From NCBI RefSeq assembly GCF_001045455.1, contig NZ_LFNE01000002.1:372001-436000 (forward strand): a stretch of 64,000 bases of DNA, in the 5' to 3' direction. This document shows, one piece after another, positions 34,066 to 43,072 of this stretch (position 1 is its first letter; each line of letters starts with the position of its first letter). A program made the translations under genes and the position numbers. The notes under the pieces are model-generated. The model was not told where the DNA came from and did not search any database. It worked only from the letters and a program-made list of their open reading frames with translations. This DNA comes from Chryseobacterium sp. FH2. GTDB taxonomy: Bacteria > Bacteroidota > Bacteroidia > Flavobacteriales > Weeksellaceae.

Positions 34066-36027
34066 ATGAGAAAAATTCTACTTTTATGCTTATTAATGGT
34101 AAGCATGACATTATCTGCTCAAATCAGCTTGGGCGTAGGAAGTACCAATGTTGGCCCGGCGCCAATCAGCAGTTATTACGGTTATTCGTATGTGCAGCAA
34201 ATTTTTACAAAGCAGGAAATCAATGCTTCTGCAGCAGGAAATATTACAGGATTAAAATTTTACCTAGATTCTTCAGCAAGTCTTGCCAATTCTTCAAACT
34301 GGACTGTCTATGTAGGCCACACTTCAAAAACAAATTTCACATCAGATAATGACTGGGTGCCTTCCGTCCAGATGACACAGGTTTTTTCAGGAACTGTAGT
34401 AAATATGAATGGCGTAGTACAGATTACTTTTACCACTCCTTTTGCTTATAACAATACAGATAATCTGGTTGTAGCTGCTAAGGAAAGTGATTCTGATTAT
34501 GATGGTGGTTCAGAAGCGTTTTATGTCTATGATTCCTCGCCTGGTTCAAGCCTTTATTTTAGAAGTGACTTTACAAATCCGAATCTGGCAGCTCCGCCTT
34601 TTGGAAATTTAAATGATGAAAAATCTGTAATCACAATTGATGGTTTGACGGCTAATATTACTCCGGCATGTCCTACAGTGACGTATCCTGGGAATAATTC
34701 AACATTTATACCTGTATCTCCAGATATCATGTGGACATCAGTACAGGGTGCGACAAGTTATAAAATATCGGTAGGAACTACTCTTGGCGGAACAGATGTG
34801 GTAAATCAGCAGTCTGTAACTACTAATAATTTTATGCCCTCTACACCATTTAATATGGGAACCTCTTATTATGTAAAAGTGATCGCCGTATCAGCTTCAG
34901 GAGAGTCGGTTGGATGTTCTGATGTGAAATTTACCACAACACCACCTATACCGGCAAATGACGACTGTTCATCTGCAACTGTATTAACGGTAAATCCTGA
35001 TATGGGTTGTGGAAACATTACTTCGGGATATACTTTAGGAGCTTCAGATTCAGGATTGGCTCCGGATCCTTGTAATGGAACTCCGGATGATGATGTTTGG
35101 TTTAAATTTGTTGCAACTGCGACAACTCATGTGATTAGTCTTAGCAATATTGTTTCTGTAGGGAATAATGACAGTACCGATACTTATTTCCAAGTCCTAA
35201 GTGGTGCCTGTGGATCATTGACAAGTATTTTATGCTCCGATCCTGAGTCTTCACTTGTTAGCGGGCTTACAGTTGGGGATACATATTATGTGAGAGTTTA
35301 TAGTTATAGCAGTGGTGATTATAGTCAAAGTTTTGATATTTGCGTCGGAACATTACCTCCTCCTCCGGCAAATGATGACTGTTCGGCAGCGTTAGTCGTA
35401 CCTTCTTTCCCTTATACTTATAATCAGACTGACGGAGCAGGAGCTACCAATAATGCAGGTATGATTACAGTTTGTGTTGACAATGATATGAATGACGGCA
35501 CATGGTTTAAATTCACAGGAAACGGGAACAATGTAGAGATTACAGTTACGATGCCTCCAGGAAGTACTTTTGATCCCCAGATAGGTGTTTATAGTGGTAC
35601 TTGTGGCAGTTTGTCATGTGAAGATACCGTAGATGATAGTTATGAAGGAGGCACGGAAACAATTACAATTCCTACCCTTGCAGGAAATACATATTATGTG
35701 AATATTGGAAATTACAGCGGTTTTAGTGACGAAATGGAAGATGCATTTACAATTACAATGACCACTGATGCATTGGGTACGTCTGAAGTTTTAACAGATA
35801 AAAATACGCTCAAAGTATATCCTAATCCTTTTGCTGAGGTTTTACATATTTCTGATATCAGAGATGTGAAAACAATTTCTGTGACTGATATGTCAGGAAG
35901 GTTGTTGAAAACGATTGATAATCCTTCTTCTGAGCTTTATTTAAGCGATTTGAAATCGGGAATGTATATTGTAACCTTATTTATTAAAGATGGGGCTAAG
36001 CAAGTGGCTAAAGTAATTAAGAAATAA
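34066..36027 (+). CDS. T9SS type A secreted protein, one Fn3-like repeat and two PPC-like domains (paralogue 3 of 3)
   Basis: 653 aa. Signal peptide 1-18 (ends LSAQ), module N about 19-200, one Fn3-like repeat from Cys202, then two PPC-like beta-sandwiches (both beginning NDDCS; the second, about 440-565, matches the single one of paralogue 2), and the T9SS type A domain (YPNPFAEVLHISDI to the end). The shared ends with different middles make the three genes a mosaic family. Predicted secreted or surface protein; ligand unknown. Confidence 0.85.
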   Translation: MRKILLLCLLMVSMTLSAQISLGVGSTNVGPAPISSYYGYSYVQQIFTKQEINASAAGNITGLKFYLDSSASLANSSNWTVYVGHTSKTNFTSDNDWVPSVQMTQVFSGTVVNMNGVVQITFTTPFAYNNTDNLVVAAKESDSDYDGGSEAFYVYDSSPGSSLYFRSDFTNPNLAAPPFGNLNDEKSVITIDGLTANITPACPTVTYPGNNSTFIPVSPDIMWTSVQGATSYKISVGTTLGGTDVVNQQSVTTNNFMPSTPFNMGTSYYVKVIAVSASGESVGCSDVKFTTTPPIPANDDCSSATVLTVNPDMGCGNITSGYTLGASDSGLAPDPCNGTPDDDVWFKFVATATTHVISLSNIVSVGNNDSTDTYFQVLSGACGSLTSILCSDPESSLVSGLTVGDTYYVRVYSYSSGDYSQSFDICVGTLPPPPANDDCSAALVVPSFPYTYNQTDGAGATNNAGMITVCVDNDMNDGTWFKFTGNGNNVEITVTMPPGSTFDPQIGVYSGTCGSLSCEDTVDDSYEGGTETITIPTLAGNTYYVNIGNYSGFSDEMEDAFTITMTTDALGTSEVLTDKNTLKVYPNPFAEVLHISDIRDVKTISVTDMSGRLLKTIDNPSSELYLSDLKSGMYIVTLFIKDGAKQVAKVIKK

Positions 36028-36075
36028 TTACAATTTAGAAAAATTATCTTATTAAAGATTTAGATGTAAAAAAGG

Positions 36076-36102
36076 AAGGTGGCAGAATTGCCACCTTTTA
36101 TC
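36076..36102. terminator. Terminator between convergent genes
   Basis: Stem aaggtggca (36076-36084) / tgccacctt (36089-36097), T after and A before, usable from both sides. Confidence 0.75.
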
Positions 36103-36106
36103 GCTT

Positions 36107-36265
36107 TTATTTATTAGGAACAGGTTGTATGTCTCCTGTATTCATAAGGTCAAAAACAGTAGGGAAGAATGTCACCAGAATAAAATAAATGATGATCATT
36201 AATATAACTAAAGAGAAAAGAATAATTACTAAACTGTTCGGTTTGTTTTTCTTTTGTGGTTCCAT
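36107..36265 (-). CDS. Small single-span membrane protein
   Basis: 52 aa from ATG 36265; the in-frame start at 36331 would overlap the upstream gene and is not preferred. A Lys/Asn-rich N-terminus (EPQKKNKPN) precedes one strong membrane helix of about 23 residues, and a short Pro-containing tail ends VPNK. Unrecognised family. It lies 44 bp downstream of the ion-channel gene on the same strand, so it may be an accessory peptide of that channel. This is inference from position only. Confidence 0.55.
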   Translation of the reverse strand: MEPQKKNKPNSLVIILFSLVILMIIIYFILVTFFPTVFDLMNTGDIQPVPNK

Positions 36266-36309
36266 GATTTTGTGGTATTTAGTGAATAGGTTAAACGTAT
36301 TTAAAATTA

Positions 36310-37137
36310 TTAAGCTAATTTCTTGCCACACTGTTTACAATATCTCGCATCATCATCAATATCTTCATTTCCGCATCGTTCACAGACTTTTTCCAGGTTC
36401 TGTCTTTTGTTTCTCATCTCGGCGGTTACGATTCCTGTAGGAACAGCAATAATGGAATAACCTGCCAGCATCAATACAACTGCGAAAAATTTTCCCAAAG
36501 GGGTAATTGGCGAGACATCTCCGTAACCAACGGTTGTTACCGTAACTACCGCCCAGTAAATGGATTGTGGAATAGTTTCAAATCCTTCTCTGCCGCCTTC
36601 TACCATAAACATCAAAGAACCAACAATTACAGAGAATATAATTAAAAATAAAAGAAAAATATAAATTTTCCGGGAACTATTCCTTAGGGCTCTTACAATC
36701 ACAGCACCATCATTCATAAAATCCAAAAGATTGAAAACTCTGAATACTCTCAGCATTCTCAGCATCCTGAAAATCAGAAAATATTTCGTTACAGGAAAAA
36801 CAAAGCTTAAATAAAATGGGACAAGTGCCAAAAAATCAATAATTCCGAAAAAACTGAAAATATAATGTTTTTTATTCTTTACAACAACAATTCTTGACCA
36901 ATATTCGGCTGTAAAAAAGAGAGAGATTATCCATTCCAGAATAATAAATGTGTAATGAAATCTTTTGTCAAGCTTCGGTACACTTTCCATCATGATGATA
37001 AAAGTGCTTACAAGAATAAGAGACAATAAAATAATGTCGAATAATTTTCCGAGTCTCGTGTCGGAACGGTAAATGATTCTGTAAAGGTGTCTTTTCCAGA
37101 GTGTATCTTCGGGAATGAGGTTGTGCTCTCTTTCCAT
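36310..37137 (-). CDS. Voltage-gated-type potassium channel with C-terminal zinc ribbon
   Basis: 275 aa, six membrane helices. The S4-like helix carries Arg124, 127, 130 and 133 at three-residue spacing, and the pore has the K+ selectivity filter TVGYGD (202-207). After the last helix the cytosolic tail holds CERC...CKQCG (Cys252, 255, 267, 270), a four-cysteine zinc ribbon. Known: bacterial six-helix K+ channels are tetramers. A zinc ribbon on the tail is less usual and could couple gating to metal or redox state; that is inference. Followed by a small membrane protein gene. Confidence 0.9.
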   Translation of the reverse strand: MEREHNLIPEDTLWKRHLYRIIYRSDTRLGKLFDIILLSLILVSTFIIMMESVPKLDKRFHYTFIILEWIISLFFTAEYWSRIVVVKNKKHYIFSFFGIIDFLALVPFYLSFVFPVTKYFLIFRMLRMLRVFRVFNLLDFMNDGAVIVRALRNSSRKIYIFLLFLIIFSVIVGSLMFMVEGGREGFETIPQSIYWAVVTVTTVGYGDVSPITPLGKFFAVVLMLAGYSIIAVPTGIVTAEMRNKRQNLEKVCERCGNEDIDDDARYCKQCGKKLA

Positions 37138-37198
37138 TTTATTGTTTTTTTAAATTTAACAAATTATCCCTATTTTCGTAACAAACATACAGAATAAA

Positions 37199-38296
37199 AT
37201 GACAATAAGCGAGGTAATTTTAAAAATAGAAAAGCGTATCCCATTGCAGCAGGCAGAAGATTTTGATAATGTAGGATTATTGTGCGGAGCACCTAATCGT
37301 AATGTGAGCGGAATTTTAGTCTGCCACGATGCTTTGAAGAATGTTGTAGATGAAGCTATTGAAAAGAATTGTAATCTGATAGTATGTTTTCATCCGATTA
37401 TTTTTTCAGGATTAAAATCTTTAACGGGAAAAAATTATGTTGAAAGAGCAGTTTTGAAAGCAATTGAAAATAAAGTTGCGATATATGCTGTTCATACAGC
37501 TTGGGATAATGATTTTTTTGGCGTAAATGCGGGAATTTGTAATCAGTTAGGATTAAAAGATGTAAAAATCCTTCAGCCTAAAAAGAACAATTTGAAACAA
37601 TTGACCGTTTTTGTCCCAAGAGATTATTCTGAAAAAGTAAAAGAAGCTCTTTTCTCTGCTGGTGCAGGAAGTATTGGTTTTTATGACGAATGTAGTTTTA
37701 CCCTTAATGGAAATGGAACTTTCAGACCAATCGAAGGATCAAGCCCTTTTTCAGGACAACAAAACATACGTGAAAATGCTGATGAAGATATGATTTCTGT
37801 GATTTTTGAAGATTATAAACAGGGGCAAATTGTTTCAGCAATGAAATCTGCACATCCTTACGAAGAGGTTGCACACCAGATTTATAGCTTAGATAATGAC
37901 AATCATCATTCGGGATTGGGAATGTATGGTGAGCTGGAAGAAGAAATGGAGGAGAAGGAATTTTTGAAGTTTGTGAAAGAAAAATTCAACCTGGAAATCA
38001 TTAAACATTCAGATTTTACCGGGAAAAAAATAAAAAGAGTAGGAGTTTTAGGGGGCTCCGGGGCAAGTGGAATACAGTCTGCCTTATCTAAAAAATGTGA
38101 TGCCTATCTTACCGGGGATATCAAATATCACGACTATTTTCTGGCAGAATCAAAGATGCTGATTTGCGATATCGGTCATTATGAATCCGAACAATTTGTA
38201 ACCCAACAATTATTTGAAATTTTATCACAAAAATTTAGTACATTTGCAATTTCAAAATCTTTTGAGAAAACCAACCCCGTAAATTATTTCATTTAA
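37199..38296 (+). CDS. Nif3-like dinuclear metal-centre protein (YqfO/YbgI family)
   Basis: 365 aa. N-terminal half contains the metal ligands in FHPIIFSGLKSL (about 65-76) and HTAWDN, and the C-terminal half GDIKYHDY and ICDIGHYESEQF. Between them (about 135-235) is the PII/CutA-like insertion found in the long YqfO-type members (SAHPYEEVAHQIY). Known: hexameric toroid with two metals per subunit; reported as GTP cyclohydrolase type 2-like in some cases, but the physiological role is unclear. Stop is 2 bp from the next gene, so the two are co-transcribed. Confidence 0.92.
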   Translation: MTISEVILKIEKRIPLQQAEDFDNVGLLCGAPNRNVSGILVCHDALKNVVDEAIEKNCNLIVCFHPIIFSGLKSLTGKNYVERAVLKAIENKVAIYAVHTAWDNDFFGVNAGICNQLGLKDVKILQPKKNNLKQLTVFVPRDYSEKVKEALFSAGAGSIGFYDECSFTLNGNGTFRPIEGSSPFSGQQNIRENADEDMISVIFEDYKQGQIVSAMKSAHPYEEVAHQIYSLDNDNHHSGLGMYGELEEEMEEKEFLKFVKEKFNLEIIKHSDFTGKKIKRVGVLGGSGASGIQSALSKKCDAYLTGDIKYHDYFLAESKMLICDIGHYESEQFVTQQLFEILSQKFSTFAISKSFEKTNPVNYFI

Positions 38297-38298
38297 AT

Positions 38299-39075
38299 AT
38301 GGCAAAAACCACCGATATTTCAGTTGAAGAGAAATTAAGAGCTTTATACGATTTACAGATCATTGATTCTAGATTGGATGAAATCCGAAATACTAGAGGA
38401 GAATTGCCAATCGAAGTGGAAGACCTGGAAATCGAGATCGAAGGTCTTGAAAAAAGAGCTGAAAAATTTCTTGCTGATATCAAAGAGCAGGATGATCAGA
38501 TTAAAACGAAGCATGAAGTAATTAACCATGCAAAATCTTTGATCGAAAAATATAAGGCTCAACAGGATAATGTAAGAAACAACAAAGAGTTTGAAGCTTT
38601 AGGAAAAGAAACTGAATATCAAGAACTTGAGATTCAGCTTGCTGAAAAAAGAATTAAAGAATTCGGAGCTAAAATTGCTCACAAAAATGAAACTTTAAGC
38701 GAACTTAATACAAAAATCAGTGAGCTTAAAAATCACTTGAAATTTAAGAAAGAAGAACTTGACGGCCTTATTTCTGAAACTCAAAAAGAAGAAGAATATC
38801 TGATTGAGCAATCTAAGGAATATGCAGGTAAAATTGACGAGAGATTATTAGCTTCTTATAATAGAATCAGAACAAACTCTCCAAATGGTCTTGCTGTGGT
38901 AGGATTAGAAAGAGGAGCTCCAAAAGGTTCATTCTTTACAATTCCGCCTCAAAAGCAAATGGAAATTGCTCAGAGAAAGAAAATTATTATTGATGAGCAT
39001 TCAGGAAAAATTCTTGTTGATGATGAGTTAGTGATGGAAGAAAATGAGAGAATGAAAACTGTTATTAAATTCTAA
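38299..39075 (+). CDS. Coiled-coil protein of the zinc-ribbon family, zinc ribbon lost
   Basis: 258 aa. Residues 10-180 are almost continuous charged coiled coil (KLRALYDLQIIDSRLDEI at the start). The C-terminal part GSFFTIPPQKQMEI...KKIIIDEHSGKILVDDEL aligns by eye with the C4 zinc ribbon of this family, but all four expected cysteines are replaced, and the whole protein contains no Cys. Known: relatives are annotated as C4-type zinc-ribbon proteins linked with Nif3-like genes, as here (2-bp spacing). Function unknown. Terminator follows. Confidence 0.85.
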   Translation: MAKTTDISVEEKLRALYDLQIIDSRLDEIRNTRGELPIEVEDLEIEIEGLEKRAEKFLADIKEQDDQIKTKHEVINHAKSLIEKYKAQQDNVRNNKEFEALGKETEYQELEIQLAEKRIKEFGAKIAHKNETLSELNTKISELKNHLKFKKEELDGLISETQKEEEYLIEQSKEYAGKIDERLLASYNRIRTNSPNGLAVVGLERGAPKGSFFTIPPQKQMEIAQRKKIIIDEHSGKILVDDELVMEENERMKTVIKF

Positions 39076-39101
39076 TTTTTAATTACAATTTTATAAAATA
39101 T

Positions 39102-39138
39102 AAAAGCTGTTTCAATTTTTGAAACAGCTTTTTATTTT
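39102..39138 (+). terminator. Rho-independent terminator after the coiled-coil gene
   Basis: 13-bp stem aaaagctgtttca (39102-39114) and tgaaacagctttt (39120-39132), T-rich tail. Confidence 0.85.
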
Positions 39139-39144
39139 GTATTA

Positions 39145-39385
39145 TGTTTGTCGTCATTGCGAACAGACCGAAGATCTGTGAATATTCAAAAGCGACGAAG
39201 CAATCTTAAAAATAGCCACAAAATTGGTTATTCTACAGAAATCTAAACAGAGCATTTAACACAAAACTTAAATGGTTTTTTCACTACTCTTCGCTCCGTT
39301 TAAAATGACAAATACGGCTCAAAATTCGCAATTTGTGTAATTTGTGAAAATATCTGTGTCCATTTGTGTTTAAATGAATTGGTTT
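39145..39385. repeat. Non-coding REP-like and 'atttgtg' repeat region
   Basis: The 39076-39422 gap has no gene. It contains tcgtcattgcgaa (39150 on) facing gcgacgaagcaatc (39192 on), a loose inverted pair around 30 nt, and further on three to four copies of the word (a/c)atttgtg(t) between 39328 and 39370. The style matches extragenic palindromes and remnant repeats of Bacteroidetes; the copy number in the genome is unknown. Confidence 0.5.
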
Positions 39386-39391
39386 TAAAAT

Positions 39392-39418
39392 AAAAAACCG
39401 CCTCAACAGAAGCGGTTC
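39392..39418 (-). terminator. Rho-independent terminator after the acyl-CoA ligase gene
   Basis: Stem 39396-39404 / 39409-39417 (aaccgcctc / gaagcggtt, G-T pairs), minus-strand T run at 39392-39397. Confidence 0.78.
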
Positions 39419-39422
39419 ATAT

Positions 39423-41201
39423 TTATTCATGATGTTCATACATCTTATTATAGAGATCGATAAACTTCTCTTTAATAGCTTTTCTTTTCAGTTTCAAAGT
39501 AGGTGTTAAAAGCCCTCCGTCAATACTCCAGACTTCGGGAGTCAGCTCAATTCTCTTAATTTTTTCCCAGTTTCCAAGATGCTCGTTGATACTGTCAAAT
39601 TCTTTCTCAATTCTTTCCTTTAATTCTTTGCTTTTTGCAATCTCTTGGGGTGTAGAGCCAATATTTAAATTATTTCTCATTGCCCAGTTTTTTGCAAATT
39701 CAAAATCAGGCTGTACCAATGCGCAAGGCATTTTTTCGCCATCTCCTACAACCATAATCTGCTCAATAAATTTTGAAGCTTTTGCCAGATTTTCAATTGT
39801 TTGAGGAGCAATATATTTTCCACCTGAAGTTTTGAACATTTCTTTTTTACGGTCGGTAATTTGTAAAAAACCTTCACTGTCGATATGGCCAATATCTCCG
39901 GTTTTGAAATATCCGTCTTCGGTAAAAACTTCTTTAGTCATTTCCTCATTTTTAAAGTAAGCTTTAAATATAGAAGGACCTTTCACCGTAATTTCACCAT
40001 CTTCCTGAATTTTTACCTGTAAATTATCCAAAGGAAGTCCGACTGTTCCGATTTTCATTTTTTCAAAACTGTTTACAGAAATTACAGGTGAAGTTTCTGT
40101 CAAACCATAACCTTCCAGAATAGGAATTCCTGCATTTTGGAACATTAAATTCAATCTTGTAGATAAAGCTGCAGAACCTGAAACTAAAGTGATAATTTCA
40201 CCTCCTAGACCTTCTCTCCACTTTTTGAAGACCAGTTTGTCAGCAATGATTTCCTGTAATCCTGATGGTTTTGATATGGTTTTCTTTTTGGAAATTAAAT
40301 TCAGTGCCCAGAAGAATATTTTAGATTTTAGACCTCCTGCGGAAGATCCCGTATTATAAATTTTATCATAAACTTTTTCTACTAATCTCGGGACAACACT
40401 CATGTAGTGAGGTTTCACTTCTTTTACGTTTTCTCCCATTTTATCAATGCTTTCCGCGAAATAAATAGAAAAACCATTGTATTGGAAAAGGTAAAAAAGC
40501 ATCCTTTCAAAAATATGACAAATCGGTAAGAAGCTCAAAACTCTAGTATCTTTATAATCTAAACTTTTTCTCTTCGGAATTCTGGGAATAGAGCCCAAAA
40601 CATTGGATACAATATTGTCGTGAGTAAGCATTACTCCTTTGGGCCTTCCTGTAGTTCCTGAAGTGTAAATAATTGTTGCCAAATCGTCAGGATTGATAGC
40701 TTTAGACAAATCCTCAACTTCGATTTGGGTAGAGTCATCCTCACCCAGGTCAAGAATTTCTTTCCAGTTCGCGGCACCGGTAATATTATCAAAAGTGAAA
40801 ATCCCCTGTAGAGAAGGAATGTTATGCTTCACTTTCATTACTTTATTTAAAAGGTCTTTATCTGAGACGAAACAGTATTGAATTTCGGCATTATTGAAAA
40901 TAAATTCATAATCTTCGGGAGAAATACTGGGGTAAACAGGTACCGAAACCACCCCGATTTGAGATAGCCCCAAATCCATTACGGCCCATTCTGTACGTGA
41001 ATTTGTGGTGATTAAAGCGATCTTGTCACCGGGCTTTATTCCAAGTTTTAAAAGGCCTCTTGATATTTTATTCCCCTGATTAATAAACTCTTGCGTAGAT
41101 GTTTTTTTCCATTCACCGTGATATTTGGTTACGAACATATCCGATTTAGGATATTTTTCTAAAGCATAATGAGGTATATCGAATAATCTCTTGATTGTCA
41201 T
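39423..41201 (-). CDS. Long-chain fatty-acid--CoA ligase (AMP-forming)
   Basis: 592 aa. ATP-binding loop YTSGTTGRPKGV (179-190), the A5 motif GYGLTETSP, and the A7/A8 region YFKTGDIGHID and ITDRKKEMFKTSGGKYI, with the catalytic Lys near the C-terminus (LKLKRKAIKEKF). Role: makes acyl-AMP then acyl-CoA from long-chain fatty acids for beta-oxidation or lipid synthesis, probably at the inner membrane face. Divergent from an acyl-CoA dehydrogenase 254 bp away, so a shared fatty-acid response is plausible. Specific chain length cannot be told. Confidence 0.93.
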   Translation of the reverse strand: MTIKRLFDIPHYALEKYPKSDMFVTKYHGEWKKTSTQEFINQGNKISRGLLKLGIKPGDKIALITTNSRTEWAVMDLGLSQIGVVSVPVYPSISPEDYEFIFNNAEIQYCFVSDKDLLNKVMKVKHNIPSLQGIFTFDNITGAANWKEILDLGEDDSTQIEVEDLSKAINPDDLATIIYTSGTTGRPKGVMLTHDNIVSNVLGSIPRIPKRKSLDYKDTRVLSFLPICHIFERMLFYLFQYNGFSIYFAESIDKMGENVKEVKPHYMSVVPRLVEKVYDKIYNTGSSAGGLKSKIFFWALNLISKKKTISKPSGLQEIIADKLVFKKWREGLGGEIITLVSGSAALSTRLNLMFQNAGIPILEGYGLTETSPVISVNSFEKMKIGTVGLPLDNLQVKIQEDGEITVKGPSIFKAYFKNEEMTKEVFTEDGYFKTGDIGHIDSEGFLQITDRKKEMFKTSGGKYIAPQTIENLAKASKFIEQIMVVGDGEKMPCALVQPDFEFAKNWAMRNNLNIGSTPQEIAKSKELKERIEKEFDSINEHLGNWEKIKRIELTPEVWSIDGGLLTPTLKLKRKAIKEKFIDLYNKMYEHHE

Positions 41202-41253
41202 GATTTTTTAAGTAATAGTTAAAGGATTTTAAATATAAGCATTTTTTTTAATT

Positions 41254-41363
41254 CCGGAAATTAGAAACCATAAGTTAGAAATTAATAAAATGTATGCCAT
41301 AATATACTGAATAATTCATGCTTATACTTTATCTTGTGAAGATTTAGGAATTATAATTTCCGG
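41254..41363. repeat. Long-range 10-bp inverted repeat in the ligase/dehydrogenase spacer
   Basis: ccggaaatta (41254-41263) and taatttccgg (41354-41363) are exact complements 90 bp apart in the divergent spacer. The role is unknown: possible dual operator half-sites or a repeat remnant. Confidence 0.35.
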
Positions 41364-41455
41364 CTGAGCCTTGGGTACTTCCTTCTAATTACTAATTCTA
41401 TTTTCAGGTTTGCCCAAAAATTGTAAATTAGCGACCATCTAATTATTCAATTTTT

Positions 41456-42595
41456 ATGGACTTTAATTTATCAGAAGAACAGCTGATGATTCAGCAGGCA
41501 GCAAGGGATTTTGCACAAAACGAATTATTACCTGAAGTAATCGAAAGAGACCGCGACCAGAAATTTCCTACAGAGCAGGTAAAGAAAATGGGGGAAATGG
41601 GGCTTTTAGGTATGATGGTAGATCCTAAGTACGGAGGTGCTGGTATGGATAGTGTTTCTTACGTTTTGGCAATGGAGGAGATTGCAAAAGTAGATGCTTC
41701 TGCAGCTGTGGTAATGTCTGTAAATAATTCATTGGTTTGTGCCGGGCTTGAAAAATTTGCTTCTGAAGAGCAAAAAGTGAAATACCTTACACCTTTGGCA
41801 AGCGGGCAGGTACTAGGAGCTTTTGCATTGTCTGAGCCGGAAGCTGGTTCTGATGCTACCTCTCAGAAAACTACTGCGGAAGATAAAGGGGATTATTACC
41901 TTTTAAACGGTATCAAAAACTGGATTACAAACGGTGGAACTGCATCTTACTATATTGTAATTGCACAGACAGATCCTGAAAAAAAACACAAAGGTATTAA
42001 TGCATTTATCGTTGAAAGAGGCTGGGAAGGTTTTGAAATCGGACCAAAAGAAGACAAATTGGGAATCAGAGGAAGTGATACACATTCTTTGATCTTCAAC
42101 AACGTAAAAGTACCGAAAGAAAATAGAATTGGTGAAGACGGTTTCGGATTCAATTTTGCGATGGCTGTATTAAACGGAGGCAGAATAGGTATTGCTTCTC
42201 AGGCTTTAGGTATTGCTTCTGGTGCTTATGAATTGGCTTTAAAATACGCTAAAACGAGAAAAGCTTTCAAAACTGAAATTATCAATCACCAGGCTATTGC
42301 TTTCAAATTAGCAGACATGGCAACTCAGATTACGGCGGCTAAAATGCTTTGCTTCAAGGCTGCTGTAGAAAAAGATGCCGGAAAAGATATTTCTGAAAGT
42401 GGAGCAATGGCAAAATTATACGCTTCTCAAGTGGCAATGGATACTACAATTGAAGCGGTACAAATCCATGGTGGATACGGATATGTAAAAGAATATCATG
42501 TAGAAAGAATGATGCGTGATGCAAAAATCACTCAGATTTATGAAGGAACTTCTGAAATCCAGAAAATTGTGATTTCAAGAAGTATTGCAAAATAA
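41456..42595 (+). CDS. Acyl-CoA dehydrogenase
   Basis: 379 aa, FAD flavoprotein of the first beta-oxidation step. N-terminal helical domain, ALSEPEAGSDA (the substrate/FAD signature) and the C-terminal signature GGYGYVKEYHVERMMRDAK. Catalytic base Glu363 in IYEGTSE, the position of the short-chain enzymes, so short- or branched-chain acyl-CoA substrates are favoured. The next gene is 21 bp downstream on the same strand. Confidence 0.95.
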   Translation: MDFNLSEEQLMIQQAARDFAQNELLPEVIERDRDQKFPTEQVKKMGEMGLLGMMVDPKYGGAGMDSVSYVLAMEEIAKVDASAAVVMSVNNSLVCAGLEKFASEEQKVKYLTPLASGQVLGAFALSEPEAGSDATSQKTTAEDKGDYYLLNGIKNWITNGGTASYYIVIAQTDPEKKHKGINAFIVERGWEGFEIGPKEDKLGIRGSDTHSLIFNNVKVPKENRIGEDGFGFNFAMAVLNGGRIGIASQALGIASGAYELALKYAKTRKAFKTEIINHQAIAFKLADMATQITAAKMLCFKAAVEKDAGKDISESGAMAKLYASQVAMDTTIEAVQIHGGYGYVKEYHVERMMRDAKITQIYEGTSEIQKIVISRSIAK

Positions 42596-42616
42596 ACTGC
42601 TTTAAAAAACTACATT

Positions 42617-42979
42617 ATGAAATACTTGTGGATTAGTCTTGGTGCCATTTTTCTTCTTTTAGGAGTTTTTGTATGGTACAAATATTTTTTCGTTTTCGGA
42701 GAAGGGGTAAAATCCGGCTACCTGAATTATGCTATCAAAAAAGGGTATGTCTTTAAAACCTATGAAGGCAAATTGATTCAGGAAGGTTTCGGAAGGGGGA
42801 AAACAGGAACGATCACAAGCTATGAATTTGAATTTTCTGTACAGGACCCTGAAATTTTCAAACAATTGGAAACGAACAGCGGTAAGAGCTTTGATCTTCA
42901 TTACAAAGAATATAACGGAGCTTTGCCTTGGAGAGGAAACACAAAGTATGTGGTAGATAAAGTAGTTAATATGAAATAG
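42617..42979 (+). CDS. Conserved-looking small membrane-anchored protein
   Basis: 120 aa. One N-terminal hydrophobic helix (about 4-22), then a soluble domain of about 90 residues that would lie outside the cytoplasm, with a beta-rich pattern (GKLIQEGFGRGKTGTITSYEFEFSV...). No family that I can name with confidence. 21 bp behind the acyl-CoA dehydrogenase and before a terminator, so it is the last gene of that operon. A role in fatty-acid metabolism is not supported by anything but position. Confidence 0.75.
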   Translation: MKYLWISLGAIFLLLGVFVWYKYFFVFGEGVKSGYLNYAIKKGYVFKTYEGKLIQEGFGRGKTGTITSYEFEFSVQDPEIFKQLETNSGKSFDLHYKEYNGALPWRGNTKYVVDKVVNMK

Positions 42980-42986
42980 TACATTA

Positions 42987-43019
42987 AATAAGGCTCTCAA
43001 TTTGAGAGCCTTATTTTTC
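42987..43019 (+). terminator. Rho-independent terminator after the acyl-CoA dehydrogenase operon
   Basis: Stem aataaggctctcaa (42987-43000) and ttgagagccttatt, then T residues. Confidence 0.87.
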
Positions 43020-43072
43020 ACCAAATCACAACTTTAATATATAATATTAATTATTTCTTTTGCCCAAAAAAC

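Noticed and set aside
28982..36027. The three repeated genes as a mobile element or phage tail module
   Set aside because: No integrase, transposase, terminal repeats or tRNA end; the sorting domains and signals explain them as secreted host proteins.
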